Counted from the first letter of the stretch, positions 22,996 to 32,098 are shown. The stretch: DNA of 36,658 nt from Ruegeria spongiae (GCF_023502395.1 NZ_JAMFMB010000035.1:1-36658); one strand, 5' to 3'. Made by a program: numbers and translations. The notes: a model not told the origin generated them from the sequence alone.

Positions 22996-23793
22996 TCAGC
23001 GTTCGAAGAGAACCGGAAACCAGTCTTCGCGCAGCCGCTCGCCCGGCCGCATGCCGTGCCCCGGGAAGGGGGGCGAGGTGCGGCCCGGACGTTCCACATA
23101 ACGCGCATCATCCCCCACCAGCCGCAGCGAAAACGCGCGCCGTCGGCTGGCGCTGGTATTGCCACGTGCGCCATGCAGGGTGCGGAAATTGAAGGCGACC
23201 GCATCGCCCGGCTCCATCGCAAATTCGGCCACCGGCATCGCCTCGGCGTCGGGATCAGGCACCGGCAGATATTGCCCTTCGTCGGGGAAAAACCCCTCTT
23301 GCGCCACCCAGCGGGTCGGCAGCACCTCTTTTTCCCAAAGATGCGACCCGATCACACAGCGCAGCGTTGCATCGCGCACCGGATCGAGCGGTGCCCAGAA
23401 GCTGACCGTCTGCTGCCCCTGAACAAAGTAATACGGCCCGTCCTGATGCCAGGGCGTCGCCATCGAGGTGCCGGGTTCCTTGACCAGCACATGATCGTGA
23501 AACATCTGCACCCGGTCCGAGCCCATCAGATCAGCGGCCACGGCAGCAGCGGGCGCAGCCTCGATCACCTGCCGGAACGGATCAATCCGGGTCCAGTTGC
23601 AGTAATCGTCAAAGAACCGCCCGGTTTCACCCGCCTTCTTGTTTTCCGAGGCATAAGGCCCCGGCGCATCCATATTGGCCGCAACACCCGCGCGCAGCTG
23701 ATCGACATAGCCGTCGAACAGCCCGCGGATCACCACCACGCCATCACGCTGGTAGGTGTCGATCATGTCCTGGGTAACCATCGGGGCGGTCAT
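22996..23793 (-). CDS. Phytanoyl-CoA dioxygenase (PhyH) family protein
   Basis: The 265-residue protein has the iron ligands of the Fe(II)/2-oxoglutarate PhyH family: WHQDGPYY with H116 and D118, and a distal His at about 207 in NFRTLHGARGN. An Arg a few residues on (RRAFSLR) should hold 2-oxoglutarate. It hydroxylates an unknown substrate; many bacterial members act on small metabolites rather than phytanoyl-CoA. ATG 23793 is preferred because AAGGAGA stands five bases before it. It is divergent from a LysR-type regulator with a palindrome between, suggesting control by that protein. Confidence 0.9.
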   Translation of the reverse strand: MTAPMVTQDMIDTYQRDGVVVIRGLFDGYVDQLRAGVAANMDAPGPYASENKKAGETGRFFDDYCNWTRIDPFRQVIEAAPAAAVAADLMGSDRVQMFHDHVLVKEPGTSMATPWHQDGPYYFVQGQQTVSFWAPLDPVRDATLRCVIGSHLWEKEVLPTRWVAQEGFFPDEGQYLPVPDPDAEAMPVAEFAMEPGDAVAFNFRTLHGARGNTSASRRRAFSLRLVGDDARYVERPGRTSPPFPGHGMRPGERLREDWFPVLFER

Positions 23794-23856
23794 GGCAGTC
23801 TCCTTCTGTGTCGCGCGCGCCAATTCTGTGCATGTCCGGGCGCCCTGTTCAAATCA

Positions 23857-23871
23857 TATCTTTCGAAGATA
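23857..23871. promoter_or_regulatory. Candidate LysR-type operator
   Basis: TATCTT-TCG-AAGATA is a perfect 6-bp inverted repeat in the 89-base gap between the divergent PhyH and LysR genes. It is 11 bases before the LysR start codon. LysR proteins commonly bind such sites and repress their own gene. Confidence 0.45.
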
Positions 23872-23882
23872 GTATTAACCTC

Positions 23883-24779
23883 ATGTTATATATTTCGCTG
23901 CGCCAGTATGAATATGTCAGCGCCATCGGCCGGCATGGCAGCCTGTCGGCGGCGGCGCATCAGTTGCATGTCTCGCAACCGGCCTTGTCCAATGCACTGA
24001 CGCGGGTTGAGGCGCATCTGGGCTATCCGCTGTTCACACGCAAGCGGGGGTCGGCGATGGCGCTTACACCGCAGGGGCGCAGGTTCATCGAAGACGCCGA
24101 TCAGTTGCTGAACACCGCCGCCCGGCTGGAGGGGTCAACTGCACCCAGCCCCGGCGCAACCCGGATGCGGTTGGGGTGTTTCGTCGATCTGGCCCCGTTC
24201 CTGCTGGCACCGGCCCTGCACAGGCTGCGCGACGCCTTGCCGGGTGTCTCGGTGTCTTATGGCGTTGATGGGTTCGAAGCGTTGATTGCCGGTTTGACCG
24301 ATGGGCAGATTGATCTGGCGATCACCTATGATCTGGGTATGGATTCTGGCTTTACCCGGCACAAGCTGTTCGACAGCAGCCCGCGCGCCATCCTGTCGCC
24401 GCAGCATCCGCTGGCGGGTGCCACACATGTTACGCTGGCCGATCTGCAGGACCACCCTCTGATCCTGTCGCGGGAAGGCCTGTCCGCGCAGCACGTTCTA
24501 GGGTTGTTCCGGCGCACCGGCCTGACACCAAGCGTCGCGCACCGGGCCGCCTCGCTGGAGCTGCAGCGCAGCCTTGCCGCGCATGGCGAAGGGATCTGCA
24601 TCAGCTATGCAAGCCCGCTCCAGGATGTCAGTTATGATCAGATGCCGCTGGTCAGCCTTCCAATCCCCGATCCCGAAGCAACCGAGGCCGTGGTTCTGGC
24701 GCGGCATGGCACCGGCCCTGCCGATCCGTCCGTCGCCATCGCTGAACGTACCTTGATAACCTGTCTTGGAACCGCGTAG
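23883..24779 (+). CDS. LysR family transcriptional regulator
   Basis: Residues about 3-60 form the LysR winged helix (LRQYEYVSAIGRHGSLSAAAHQLHVSQPALSNALTRVE). They are followed by a linker helix and a periplasmic-binding-like effector domain from about 92 on (MRLGCFVDLAPFLLAPALHRLRD, LAITYDLGM, HPLILS). The 298-residue length is normal. ATG 23883 is chosen since it starts the HTH; the ribosome site is poor. Divergent from the PhyH gene and likely its regulator. Its stop abuts the irr stop on the other strand with no base between. Confidence 0.93.
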   Translation: MLYISLRQYEYVSAIGRHGSLSAAAHQLHVSQPALSNALTRVEAHLGYPLFTRKRGSAMALTPQGRRFIEDADQLLNTAARLEGSTAPSPGATRMRLGCFVDLAPFLLAPALHRLRDALPGVSVSYGVDGFEALIAGLTDGQIDLAITYDLGMDSGFTRHKLFDSSPRAILSPQHPLAGATHVTLADLQDHPLILSREGLSAQHVLGLFRRTGLTPSVAHRAASLELQRSLAAHGEGICISYASPLQDVSYDQMPLVSLPIPDPEATEAVVLARHGTGPADPSVAIAERTLITCLGTA

Positions 24780-25199
24780 TTACTGCTTTTTGCGCAGCCG
24801 GATCACCACATCAACCGAGGCAATCTCGGCTCCCAAGGGCGCATCGGGCAACCGCTGGATCACCAGTTCTTCGGAAGGCGCGTCCGACAGGCGGCTTTCG
24901 TCTTCCCAGTAGAAATGCGGGTGGTCATGGGTGTTGGTGTCGAAATAGCTTTTCGACCCGTCCACCGTGATCTCCTGCAGCACGCCGGCCTCGCAGAAGG
25001 CGCGCAGCGTGTTGTAGACCGTGGCCAGCGACACCGCAGAGCCCGAAACCTTCGAGGATTCGAACAGGCTTTCGGCGGTGACATGACGGTGATTTCCGTC
25101 GCCCACCAGCAATTCGGCGAGCGCCACGCGCTGGCGCGTGGGCCGCAACCCGGCCCCGACCAGCCAGTCGGTGGCTATCTTTTGGCTATCTGGCGTCAT
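24780..25199 (-). CDS. irr: Iron response regulator Irr (Fur family)
   Basis: The 139-residue protein has the Fur-type winged helix (GLRPTRQRVALAELL; SLATVYNTLRAFCEAGVLQEI) and the Irr-specific His-rich motif HDHPHFYWEDE, with H91, H93 and H95. Classical Fur has cysteines that are missing here. Irr binds heme-related signals and represses or activates heme and iron genes under iron limitation in Rhizobiales and Rhodobacterales. A Cys-Pro heme regulatory motif is not seen, as in most non-Bradyrhizobium Irr proteins. It is divergent from fabA, an arrangement I recall from related genomes. Confidence 0.9.
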   Translation of the reverse strand: MTPDSQKIATDWLVGAGLRPTRQRVALAELLVGDGNHRHVTAESLFESSKVSGSAVSLATVYNTLRAFCEAGVLQEITVDGSKSYFDTNTHDHPHFYWEDESRLSDAPSEELVIQRLPDAPLGAEIASVDVVIRLRKKQ

Positions 25200-25228
25200 G
25201 ATCGCTTACCTGAACGTCGTTGCTATAG

Positions 25229-25258
25229 TATATAGGGCGCAGCGGGGTAAAAGTTCAA
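25229..25258 (-). promoter_or_regulatory. Candidate promoter of irr
   Basis: On the minus strand TTGAAC (25253-25258) and TATATA (25229-25234) are 18 bases apart, ending about 30 bases before the irr start. An inverted repeat CTATA-GTA-TATAG (25223-25235) overlaps the -10. The -35 touches the next palindrome. Confidence 0.5.
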
Positions 25259-25270
25259 ATGAAATTCATT
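25258..25270. promoter_or_regulatory. Palindrome in the irr-fabA gap
   Basis: AATGAA-A-TTCATT is a perfect 6-bp inverted repeat beside the irr -35 and about 117 bases before fabA. It could be an operator for an iron or fatty-acid regulator. It does not closely match the iron control element (TTAGAA-type arms) I know for Irr. Confidence 0.4.
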
Positions 25271-25386
25271 CGCAAGACCTTGCGGGCCCGATTTGTGCCG
25301 TTGCGCTCCTCTTGCAGGAGGGCGCGCGCCGGTGTTAGACGGGTCCAGATAATACGCATGAGACCATTTGCAGGAGACGCCGCGGC

Positions 25387-25896
25387 ATGGCCCAATACCC
25401 GAGCAGCTTTGACAAAGACGAACTGCTGAAATGCGCCCGCGGCGAATTGTTCGGCCCCGGCAATGCGCAATTGCCCGAGCCGCCGATGCTGATGATGGAC
25501 CGGATCACCGACGTGTCCGCCGATGGTGGAGAGTTCGGCAAGGGCCATGTGGTCGCCGAGTTCGACATCAAGCCCGATCTTTGGTTCTTTACCTGCCATT
25601 TCCCCGGCAACCCGATCATGCCCGGTTGTCTGGGCCTTGACGGTCTGTGGCAGCTGACCGGCTTCAACCTGGGCTGGCGCGGCATGCTTGGCCGCGGCAT
25701 GGCGATGGGCGTGGGCGAGGTCAAGCTCAAGGGCATGGTCAAGCCCGACCGCAAGATGCTGACCTATTATGTCGACTTCACACGGGTCATCGACCGCAAG
25801 CTCAAGCTGGGCGTGGCCAATGGCCGCGTGCTGGCGGATGGAGAAGAGATTTATCTCGTGAAGGACATGAAAGTGGGCTTGGCCACCGACAGCTAA
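25387..25896 (+). CDS. fabA: 3-hydroxydecanoyl-ACP dehydratase/isomerase
   Basis: The 169-residue protein is full length for FabA and has the hotdog active site: [24 protein letters not shown] with His71 and Asp85. FabA dehydrates 3-hydroxydecanoyl-ACP and isomerises the trans-2 product to cis-3, the branch point for unsaturated fatty acids. Next in line are fabB and fabI, giving a complete unsaturated-chain module. AGGAG lies about 10 bases upstream of the ATG. No obvious terminator separates it from fabB, which starts 28 bases later. Confidence 0.98.
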   Translation: MAQYPSSFDKDELLKCARGELFGPGNAQLPEPPMLMMDRITDVSADGGEFGKGHVVAEFDIKPDLWFFTCHFPGNPIMPGCLGLDGLWQLTGFNLGWRGMLGRGMAMGVGEVKLKGMVKPDRKMLTYYVDFTRVIDRKLKLGVANGRVLADGEEIYLVKDMKVGLATDS

Positions 25897-25924
25897 CCCC
25901 CGCCAGTTTTCAAGGAGAACGCTC

Positions 25925-27154
25925 ATGCGTCGCGTCGTCGTCACCGGTCTGGGGATCGTCTCATCGATCGGCAATAATGTGGACGAGGTCCTGACCTCGC
26001 TCAAGGAAGGTCGATCCGGCATCACTGCCAGCGCCGAAATGGCGGAACACGGGTTCCGCAGCCAGATCGCGGGTGCGCTGGATATCGACGTCAAGGAACA
26101 TGTCGACAAGCGGGCCCTGCGCTTTATGGGGCCCGGTGCGGCCTATGCCCATATCGCCATGGGTCAGGCCATCGCCGATGCCGGGCTTGAGGAAAGCGAT
26201 GTCGTGAACCCGCGCACCGGTCTGGTCGCGGGCTCGGGCGGCCCGTCGACCAGCGCCATGTTGTCCGCGCATCAGACCGTGCTGAAAACCGGTGCCACCA
26301 AGCGGATCGGGCCTTTTGCAGTGCCCAAATGCATGTGCTCGACCATCAGCGCGAACCTCAGCACCGCCTACAAGATCAAGGGCATCAACTATTCGATCAC
26401 CTCGGCCTGCTCGACCTCGCTGCATTGTATCGGCAACGCCGCCGAGCAGATCATGCTGGGCAAGCAGGATGTGATGTTCGCAGGCGGTGGCGAAGAACTG
26501 GACTGGACACTGTCCTGCCTGTTTGACGCGATGGGCGCGATGTCGTCGAAATACAATGACACGCCCGACAAGGCCTCGCGCGCGTTTGACGCCAATCGCG
26601 ACGGGTTCGTGATCTCGGGCGGCGGCGGCATCGTTGTGCTGGAAGAGCTGGAGCACGCCAAGGCGCGCGGCGCCAAGATCTATGCCGAGGTCACCGGCTA
26701 TGCCGCCACCTCGGATGGTCATGACATGGTTGCCCCGTCGGGCGAAGGCGGTGCGCGCGCGATGGAACTGGCGCTGTCGACCCTGCCCGAGGGTCGCGAG
26801 GTGGGCTATATCAACGCCCATGGTACCTCGACGCCGGTTGGCGACGTGGGCGAGGTCGAGGCGGTACGCCGCGTCTTTGCCGACCGCAAGCAGCCGCCGA
26901 TCAGCTCGACCAAATCGCTCACCGGCCACGCGCAGGGCGCTGCCGGCGCGCTTGAGGCGATCTTTTCGCTGCTGATGCTGGAGCATGACTTCATCGCCGG
27001 TTCGATCAATGTCGAGACGCTGGACCCGGAACTGAAGCCCGAGGAAATCGCCACCCAGACCGTGCTGAATGCCGGGCTGGACAGCGTGATGACCAACAGC
27101 TTCGGCTTTGGCGGAACCAATGGGTCGATGATCCTGTCGAAATACAACGGGTAA
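25925..27154 (+). CDS. fabB: 3-oxoacyl-ACP synthase I (KAS I)
   Basis: The 409-residue protein has the KAS triad: Cys at about 162 in [10 protein letters not shown], His in [12 protein letters not shown] (about 298) and Lys-His in [16 protein letters not shown] (about 334). The glycine-rich FGFGGTNG end is also present. FabB elongates the cis-3-decenoyl-ACP made by FabA and so commits carbon to unsaturated acids. AAGGAGA six bases upstream supports the start. It is in the fabA-fabB-fabI operon, typical of Rhodobacterales and Rhizobiales. Confidence 0.98.
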   Translation: MRRVVVTGLGIVSSIGNNVDEVLTSLKEGRSGITASAEMAEHGFRSQIAGALDIDVKEHVDKRALRFMGPGAAYAHIAMGQAIADAGLEESDVVNPRTGLVAGSGGPSTSAMLSAHQTVLKTGATKRIGPFAVPKCMCSTISANLSTAYKIKGINYSITSACSTSLHCIGNAAEQIMLGKQDVMFAGGGEELDWTLSCLFDAMGAMSSKYNDTPDKASRAFDANRDGFVISGGGGIVVLEELEHAKARGAKIYAEVTGYAATSDGHDMVAPSGEGGARAMELALSTLPEGREVGYINAHGTSTPVGDVGEVEAVRRVFADRKQPPISSTKSLTGHAQGAAGALEAIFSLLMLEHDFIAGSINVETLDPELKPEEIATQTVLNAGLDSVMTNSFGFGGTNGSMILSKYNG

Positions 27155-27160
27155 CAGAAC

Positions 27161-27952
27161 ATGTCGCAAGTATTGCAGGGAAAACGGGGCCTCGTCATGG
27201 GCGTGGCAAATGACCGATCCATCGCTTGGGGCATCTCGAAGGCGATGCACGAGGCGGGCGCCGAACTGGCCTTTACCTATCAGGGTGAAGCCTTTGGCAA
27301 ACGGCTGGAACCGCTGGCGCAGAGCGTCGGATCGGATTTCATGGTCGATGTGGATGTGACCGACGATGCCTCGCTGGATGCCGCGTTCGAGCAGCTGTCG
27401 GCGCGCTGGCCGACGATAGACTTTCTGGTCCATGCCATCGCCTATTCGGACAAATCCGAACTGACCGGGCGGTTTCTGGACACCACGCGGGCGAACTTCA
27501 AGAACTCGATGGACATCTCGGCCTATTCGCTGATCGAAGTGTCGCGCCGGGCCTATCCGATGATGAAGGAGAATGGCGGCACCATCCTGACGCTGACCTA
27601 TCAGGGCTCGAACCGGGTCGTGCCCAATTACAACGTGATGGGTGTGGCCAAGGCGGCGCTGGAATCGGCGACGCGCTATCTGGCCAATGACCTTGGCCCC
27701 GATGGCATCCGCGTCAACGCCATCTCGCCCGGGCCGATGAAGACACTGGCCGGGGCGGCCATCGGCGGCGCGCGCAAGACATTGAAGTTCTGCGACCAGA
27801 ACGCACCGATGCGCAGCAATGCCACGCTTGAGGCGGTGGGCGGCACGGCGGTTTACCTGACCTCGGATGCGGGCGCCTGCACCACGGGTGAGATCATCCG
27901 CGTCGATGGCGGATTCCACGTGCTGGGCATGCCACAGCCGGAAGCGATGTAG
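27161..27952 (+). CDS. fabI: Enoyl-ACP reductase (NADH)
   Basis: The 263-residue protein starts LQGKRGLVMGVANDRSIAWG, the FabI nucleotide-binding loop. It carries the catalytic Tyr157-x6-Lys164 (YNVMGVAK) with Tyr147 in TYQGSNR. FabI performs the last reduction of each elongation cycle and is the triclosan target. It starts six bases after the fabB stop with no clear ribosome site, pointing to coupled translation. A strong terminator ends the operon. Confidence 0.97.
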   Translation: MSQVLQGKRGLVMGVANDRSIAWGISKAMHEAGAELAFTYQGEAFGKRLEPLAQSVGSDFMVDVDVTDDASLDAAFEQLSARWPTIDFLVHAIAYSDKSELTGRFLDTTRANFKNSMDISAYSLIEVSRRAYPMMKENGGTILTLTYQGSNRVVPNYNVMGVAKAALESATRYLANDLGPDGIRVNAISPGPMKTLAGAAIGGARKTLKFCDQNAPMRSNATLEAVGGTAVYLTSDAGACTTGEIIRVDGGFHVLGMPQPEAM

Positions 27953-27989
27953 CGATCGTTTCCACTGACTCAACAAAGAGACAAAAACC

Positions 27990-28019
27990 ACGGCATCGTC
28001 ATTGCGATGCCGTTTTTTT
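27990..28019 (+). terminator. Terminator after the fabA-fabB-fabI operon
   Basis: Nine-base arms ACGGCATCG/CGATGCCGT around a six-base loop, followed by seven T, 37 bases after the fabI stop. Confidence 0.94.
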
Positions 28020-28046
28020 GTCGCAAGTGTAAATCAGCCTGAGTCC

Positions 28047-28316
28047 ATGACCGCACTCGATTTCACAAAACCCGCGCCCTCACACGCGCCCTCGCTGCTG
28101 AGCAGGCTTCTGCGCAGCATCCGCCTTGCCATTGTTGGCACCGGCGGGGCGGTGGCACTGATCCTCGTCTTCTCTGCGGTGCAGTCCGATACCTCGCAAA
28201 TCGGGCAGTATCCGGCCTCGGTCCAACCGGTGGGGGGCGGCGAGCACAGCTCGCGGCTGGCTGTGGTGATCGACATGACCGGCGGCTTCCTTGGGTATGG
28301 TGGTGGCCCCGACTGA
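28047..28316 (+). CDS. Small single-pass membrane protein, unknown
   Basis: The 89-residue product from ATG 28047 has one hydrophobic helix (about 30-47: LAIVGTGGAVALILVFSA) after a basic stretch (LLSRLLRSIR), so the N-terminus is probably inside. The remainder is Gly/Ser-rich (GYGGGPD at the end). No family is recognised. It has a weak ribosome site. It sits alone between the fab terminator and the haloacid dehalogenase gene. Confidence 0.55.
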   Translation: MTALDFTKPAPSHAPSLLSRLLRSIRLAIVGTGGAVALILVFSAVQSDTSQIGQYPASVQPVGGGEHSSRLAVVIDMTGGFLGYGGGPD

Positions 28317-28404
28317 GGGTTTACCCGGTCTTCCCAACGCGCAAGACGCATCTTTCACCCGTTGACATCCTATGCCAGTGTGCCCCCGGACGGGAGGCAG
28401 CATC

Positions 28405-29091
28405 ATGGCGATCACAACCTGCGTTTTCGACGCCTACGGAACCCTGTTCGACGTAAGTGCTGCCGCGCGACAGGCCGCGGCAGAGCCCGATTTCCCCGCG
28501 CTGGCCGAGACATGGGCCGAACTGGCCAATCACTGGCGCCTGAAACAGCTGCAATATACCTGGCTGCGCGCCATCACCGGCGCCCACACAGATTTCTGGA
28601 CCGTCACGCAGCAGGGCCTCGACTGGGCGCTTGAGGCCTGCGGGCTGGACGGAAACCCTGCCCTGCGCCAGCGTCTGCTGGATCTCTATTGGGAATTGCA
28701 GGCCTATCCGGAAGTGCCGCAGATGCTGGCCGCGTTGAAATCCGCCGGGCTGAACACCGCCATCCTGTCGAACGGCTCGCCGGAAATGCTGGACGGGGCG
28801 GTGCAATCGGCCGGGATCGGTGATGTACTGGATGATGTGCTATCGGTGGAAAGCGTCGGTGTCTTCAAACCCGACGCCAGGGTCTATGACCTCGTGCAGA
28901 CCCGGTTCGACACCCCCCGTGACGCGGTGCTGTTCGTCAGTTCCAACGGCTGGGACGCCGCCGGGGCCAGCGGGTACGGCTTTGTCACCGCCTGGGTGAA
29001 CCGCGCGAGCGAGCCGGTCGACCGCCTGCCCTGGCGCCCGGCGCACATCCTGTCCGACCTGACCTCCATCCCTGAACTGGCGAGGCCCTGA
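28405..29091 (+). CDS. Haloacid dehalogenase, type II
   Basis: The 228-residue protein has the HAD nucleophile in FDAYGTLFDV (Asp9). It also has the RLKQLQYTWLRAITG block typical of (S)-2-haloacid dehalogenases, then AILSNGSPEML, a Lys in VGVFKPDARVY and LFVSSNGWDAAGA. These enzymes replace the halogen of 2-haloacids with hydroxyl, though some act on other substrates. GGGAGG 8 bases upstream of ATG 28405 fixes the start. The next gene overlaps it by one base, opening a six-gene run on the plus strand. Confidence 0.93.
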   Translation: MAITTCVFDAYGTLFDVSAAARQAAAEPDFPALAETWAELANHWRLKQLQYTWLRAITGAHTDFWTVTQQGLDWALEACGLDGNPALRQRLLDLYWELQAYPEVPQMLAALKSAGLNTAILSNGSPEMLDGAVQSAGIGDVLDDVLSVESVGVFKPDARVYDLVQTRFDTPRDAVLFVSSNGWDAAGASGYGFVTAWVNRASEPVDRLPWRPAHILSDLTSIPELARP

Positions 29092-29918
29092 TGCCATCTT
29101 TCACCACCACCGACGGGCTGCACCTGCAGTTCAGTGATGAGGGCGCGGGCGTGCCGCTGCTCTGCCTGCCCGGCCTGACCCGCAATGGCGAGGATTTCAA
29201 TTTCGTCAAACCGCATCTGGGCCATCTGCGCCTGCTGACGCTGGATTTTCGCGGCCGGGGCAGCTCGGACCACGATCCCGACCATGCGAACTATAATATC
29301 GGCCGCGAGGCGCAGGATGTGATCGAACTGCTCGACCATCTGGGCCTGGACAAGGTGGCGCTGCTGGGCACGTCGCGCGGTGGTCTGGTGTCGATGGTGC
29401 TGGCGGCAACCCATCCCGACCGTCTGGCGGCTGTCATCCTGAACGATATCGGCCCCGAGGTTGCCCCCGCCGGGCTGGAGCGGATCATGGGCTATGTCGG
29501 CATGGCACCCAACTCCAAGACGCTGGATCAGGCGGCGGTGGGGCTCAAGAAATTCATGGACCCCGAGTTTCCCGGCGTCCCGCTGGCACGCTGGCGGGCG
29601 CAGGCAGAATTCCAGTTCGCCCAGACCGGTGCGGGGCTGACCCTGCGCTATGACGCCAAGCTGCGCGATGCGATGCTGGAACAGGCGCAGGCCGGGCCGC
29701 CGCCCGACCTCTGGCCGCTGTTCGAGGCGCTGAAACCGATCCCGACCGGTGTGATACGCGGCGCAAACTCTGACCTCTTTACCCCCGAAACACTGACAAA
29801 GATGCAGGAGGTCCATCCGGGGCTTGTCTCAGGTGAAGTGCCTGATCGCGGCCATGTGCCGTTTCTGGACGAACCCGAGGCGCTTGATGTCATTCATCAG
29901 GTGGTGGGGCAAATATGA
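29091..29918 (+). CDS. Alpha/beta hydrolase
   Basis: The 275-residue protein has an oxyanion strand LLCLPGLTRNGEDF, DFRGRGSSDHDP, the nucleophile elbow GTSRGG with Ser95, an acidic residue in RGANSDLFTP and a His in DRGHVPFLDEPEAL. It is an esterase or C-C-bond-type hydrolase of unknown substrate. Its start overlaps the dehalogenase stop (TGATG) and its stop overlaps the next gene by four bases, so it is part of one transcript. Confidence 0.92.
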   Translation: MPSFTTTDGLHLQFSDEGAGVPLLCLPGLTRNGEDFNFVKPHLGHLRLLTLDFRGRGSSDHDPDHANYNIGREAQDVIELLDHLGLDKVALLGTSRGGLVSMVLAATHPDRLAAVILNDIGPEVAPAGLERIMGYVGMAPNSKTLDQAAVGLKKFMDPEFPGVPLARWRAQAEFQFAQTGAGLTLRYDAKLRDAMLEQAQAGPPPDLWPLFEALKPIPTGVIRGANSDLFTPETLTKMQEVHPGLVSGEVPDRGHVPFLDEPEALDVIHQVVGQI

Positions 29919-30892
29919 CCGATCTCAGCCTCATCGAAGCCGCCGCAGAGCGCCTCAAGGGTCATGCCCGCGAAACGCCTCTGCTATCCTCGCCGTTTCT
30001 GGACAAGCTTGCCGGGCGGCGGGTTCTGATCAAGCCGGAATGCCTGCAGCATACCGGTAGTTTCAAGTTTCGCGGCGCATGGTCGGCAATCTCGGCGCTT
30101 GACGCAGAGACCCGCGCGCGTGGCGTGATCGCCTTTTCCTCGGGCAACCATGCGCAGGGCGTGGCCCATGCCGCAGCGCTGCACGGCGTGCCCGCGACCA
30201 TCATCATGCCGTCTGATGCGCCGCGCATGAAGATCGACAACACCCGCGCTCTGGGCGGCGAGGTTGTGCTCTATGATCGCGAGCGTGAAAGCCGCGAAGA
30301 GATCGGCGCAGAGCTGGCCGAAACGCGCGGCCTGACCCTGATCAAACCCTATGACGAACCGCAGGTGATTGCCGGGCAAGGCACAACCGGGCTGGAGATT
30401 GCGCGGCAGGCGCGGGACGCAGGTGTGAGCGAAGCCGACGTGCTGATTTGCTGCGGCGGCGGCGGGCTGACCTCGGGCATCGCGCTGGCGCTGGAGGGAC
30501 ATGCCCCGGGGCTGCGCGCCCGGACCTGCGAGCCGGAAGGGTTCGACGACATGCGCCGCTCGCTCGCCTCGGGCCAGCGCGAACGCAACCCGCGCGAGGG
30601 TGGCAATATCTGCGACGCGATCCTGACGCCAGAACCCGGAGAGATCACCTTTCCGATTATCAAACGCCTCTGCGGGCCGGGGCTTGCCGTGTCCGAAGAC
30701 GAGGCGCTGCACGCGATGGCGCTGGCCTTTGCGCGGCTAAAACTGGTGCTGGAGCCGGGTGGTGCTGTGGCGCTGGCTGCCGCGCTCTTGCGCCGGGGCG
30801 AGATTGCTGGCGAGGCGGTGATCGTTGTCGCCTCGGGCGGCAATGTGGATGCCACGCAGTTCCGCCACGCCCTTGAACGCTATGCGGAGTAG
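29915..30892 (+). CDS. PLP-dependent threonine/serine dehydratase-like enzyme
   Basis: The 325-residue fold-type II protein has the PLP Lys51 in HTGSFKFRGA, SSGNHAQGVA as the substrate loop and CCGGGGLTSG as the phosphate-binding glycine loop. There is no C-terminal ACT-like regulatory domain, so it matches the short catabolic threonine dehydratase, serine racemase or hydroxyaspartate ammonia-lyase type rather than IlvA. Which of these is open. It overlaps the previous gene by four bases and is followed three bases on by the next. Confidence 0.9.
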   Translation: MTDLSLIEAAAERLKGHARETPLLSSPFLDKLAGRRVLIKPECLQHTGSFKFRGAWSAISALDAETRARGVIAFSSGNHAQGVAHAAALHGVPATIIMPSDAPRMKIDNTRALGGEVVLYDRERESREEIGAELAETRGLTLIKPYDEPQVIAGQGTTGLEIARQARDAGVSEADVLICCGGGGLTSGIALALEGHAPGLRARTCEPEGFDDMRRSLASGQRERNPREGGNICDAILTPEPGEITFPIIKRLCGPGLAVSEDEALHAMALAFARLKLVLEPGGAVALAAALLRRGEIAGEAVIVVASGGNVDATQFRHALERYAE

Positions 30893-30895
30893 ATC

Positions 30896-32098
30896 ATGAC
30901 CCGGTTCACCATCGCCTCTTTCAACGTCAAGAACCTGATCGGCGCGGATCAGGAATATTACCGGTTCCAGCGCTATACCGAAGAGGAATACGCCTGGAAA
31001 AAGGACTGGCTGGCCGACCAACTGCTGACCATGGATGCCGATATCGTCGGCTTTCAGGAAATCTTCGATGACGAGACGCTGCGGGATGTGATCGACGAGG
31101 CCGACAAGCGTGGCGCGGCCGCCAATGAGGCGACCATCCCCGATAGTTCGAAACGTTATCACCGCAAGGCGATCTTTCGGAAACTGGCCTTTGGCGGTTA
31201 TGAGCAGGCGGTGCTGGCCTTTGCACCCAATGTCAACGATGACGCACCCGGCGCGCGGCGGCCCGGTCTGGCGCTGCTGTCGCGCCATGGCTTTGCCGAA
31301 GAGCCCGAGGTGATCCAACTGCTGGAGGAACCGCTGGATATCCCGATGGCGGCACTGGGCGGCGGTGATGCAGGCCATTTCCGGCTGGAGAAGCTGTCGC
31401 GCCCGATCCTCAAGGTACGCATTCCGGTGGGCGGCACGGTGATCACGGTGTTCAACTGCCACCTGAAATCCAAACTGGGCGAGTTCCCCCGACCCGAAGG
31501 CGCGGAGTTTGCGCCCGAGGCGGTGCTGACCTCTTACGATCCGGTGGGCCGCGCCATGGGGTCGCTGCGGGCGGCGCTTCGGCGGATGGCCGAGGCCTGG
31601 GTATTGCGGCGCGAGATCGTCGCCGAGCTGGATCAGGGCCACCCGGTGATGGTGCTGGGCGATTTCAACGACGGTGAACATGCGGTCAGCTCCGAGATCA
31701 TCGCCGGAGAGGTGCCGTTCAAGAACTATTCCTGGATGTTGCGCCATGACGCCAAACAGCCCAATGACCGCTACAGCAAGACAGAAAATCAGGAGATCAC
31801 CGAAGCAGTCGACCGGGTGCGCCTGCGTTCTGCGGAAAAGATGTTCATCCGCAAATCCCTGCGCGACATGGTCTATACCTCGGCCTTTGGCGGCGTTTAC
31901 GAAAGCATCGACCAGATCTTCATGTCGCGCCATTTCGACAACGCCTATGGCAAGGCGATCGGCGAGATGGAGTATTTCAGCGTCTTCAACGACCACCTGA
32001 CCGATGGCAGCCACCCGGAAGCGCCCTATAACAAGCTGGCCTCGGATCACGGGCAGATCATGGCGCATGTCCGGCTGGGCAGCGAGCGCGGGGCGTGA
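30896..32098 (+). CDS. Endonuclease/exonuclease/phosphatase family protein
   Basis: The 400-residue protein has the DNase I-like fold: IASFNVKNL at the start, FQEIFDDETL with the metal Glu, a middle FNCHLKSKLGE, GDFNDGEHA and the C-terminal SDHGQIMAHVRL. These residues are the two-histidine, Asp/Asn/Glu metal site. Members range from nucleases to phosphodiesterases and sphingomyelinases. No signal peptide is seen, so it is likely cytosolic. It overlaps the lactonase gene by four bases (GTGA). Confidence 0.9.
   Translation: MTRFTIASFNVKNLIGADQEYYRFQRYTEEEYAWKKDWLADQLLTMDADIVGFQEIFDDETLRDVIDEADKRGAAANEATIPDSSKRYHRKAIFRKLAFGGYEQAVLAFAPNVNDDAPGARRPGLALLSRHGFAEEPEVIQLLEEPLDIPMAALGGGDAGHFRLEKLSRPILKVRIPVGGTVITVFNCHLKSKLGEFPRPEGAEFAPEAVLTSYDPVGRAMGSLRAALRRMAEAWVLRREIVAELDQGHPVMVLGDFNDGEHAVSSEIIAGEVPFKNYSWMLRHDAKQPNDRYSKTENQEITEAVDRVRLRSAEKMFIRKSLRDMVYTSAFGGVYESIDQIFMSRHFDNAYGKAIGEMEYFSVFNDHLTDGSHPEAPYNKLASDHGQIMAHVRLGSERGA

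Noticed and set aside
25961-27991. A 676-codon minus-strand frame over fabB and fabI
   Set aside because: Antisense shadow of two certain genes; His/Arg/Gln-rich with no recognisable domain.
28363-28368. A perfect TTGACA upstream of the haloacid dehalogenase gene
   Set aside because: No acceptable -10 hexamer at 16-18 bases; the region there is GC-rich.
30737-32068. A 443-codon minus-strand frame over the endonuclease/phosphatase gene
   Set aside because: Antisense shadow; no start context and low-quality composition.
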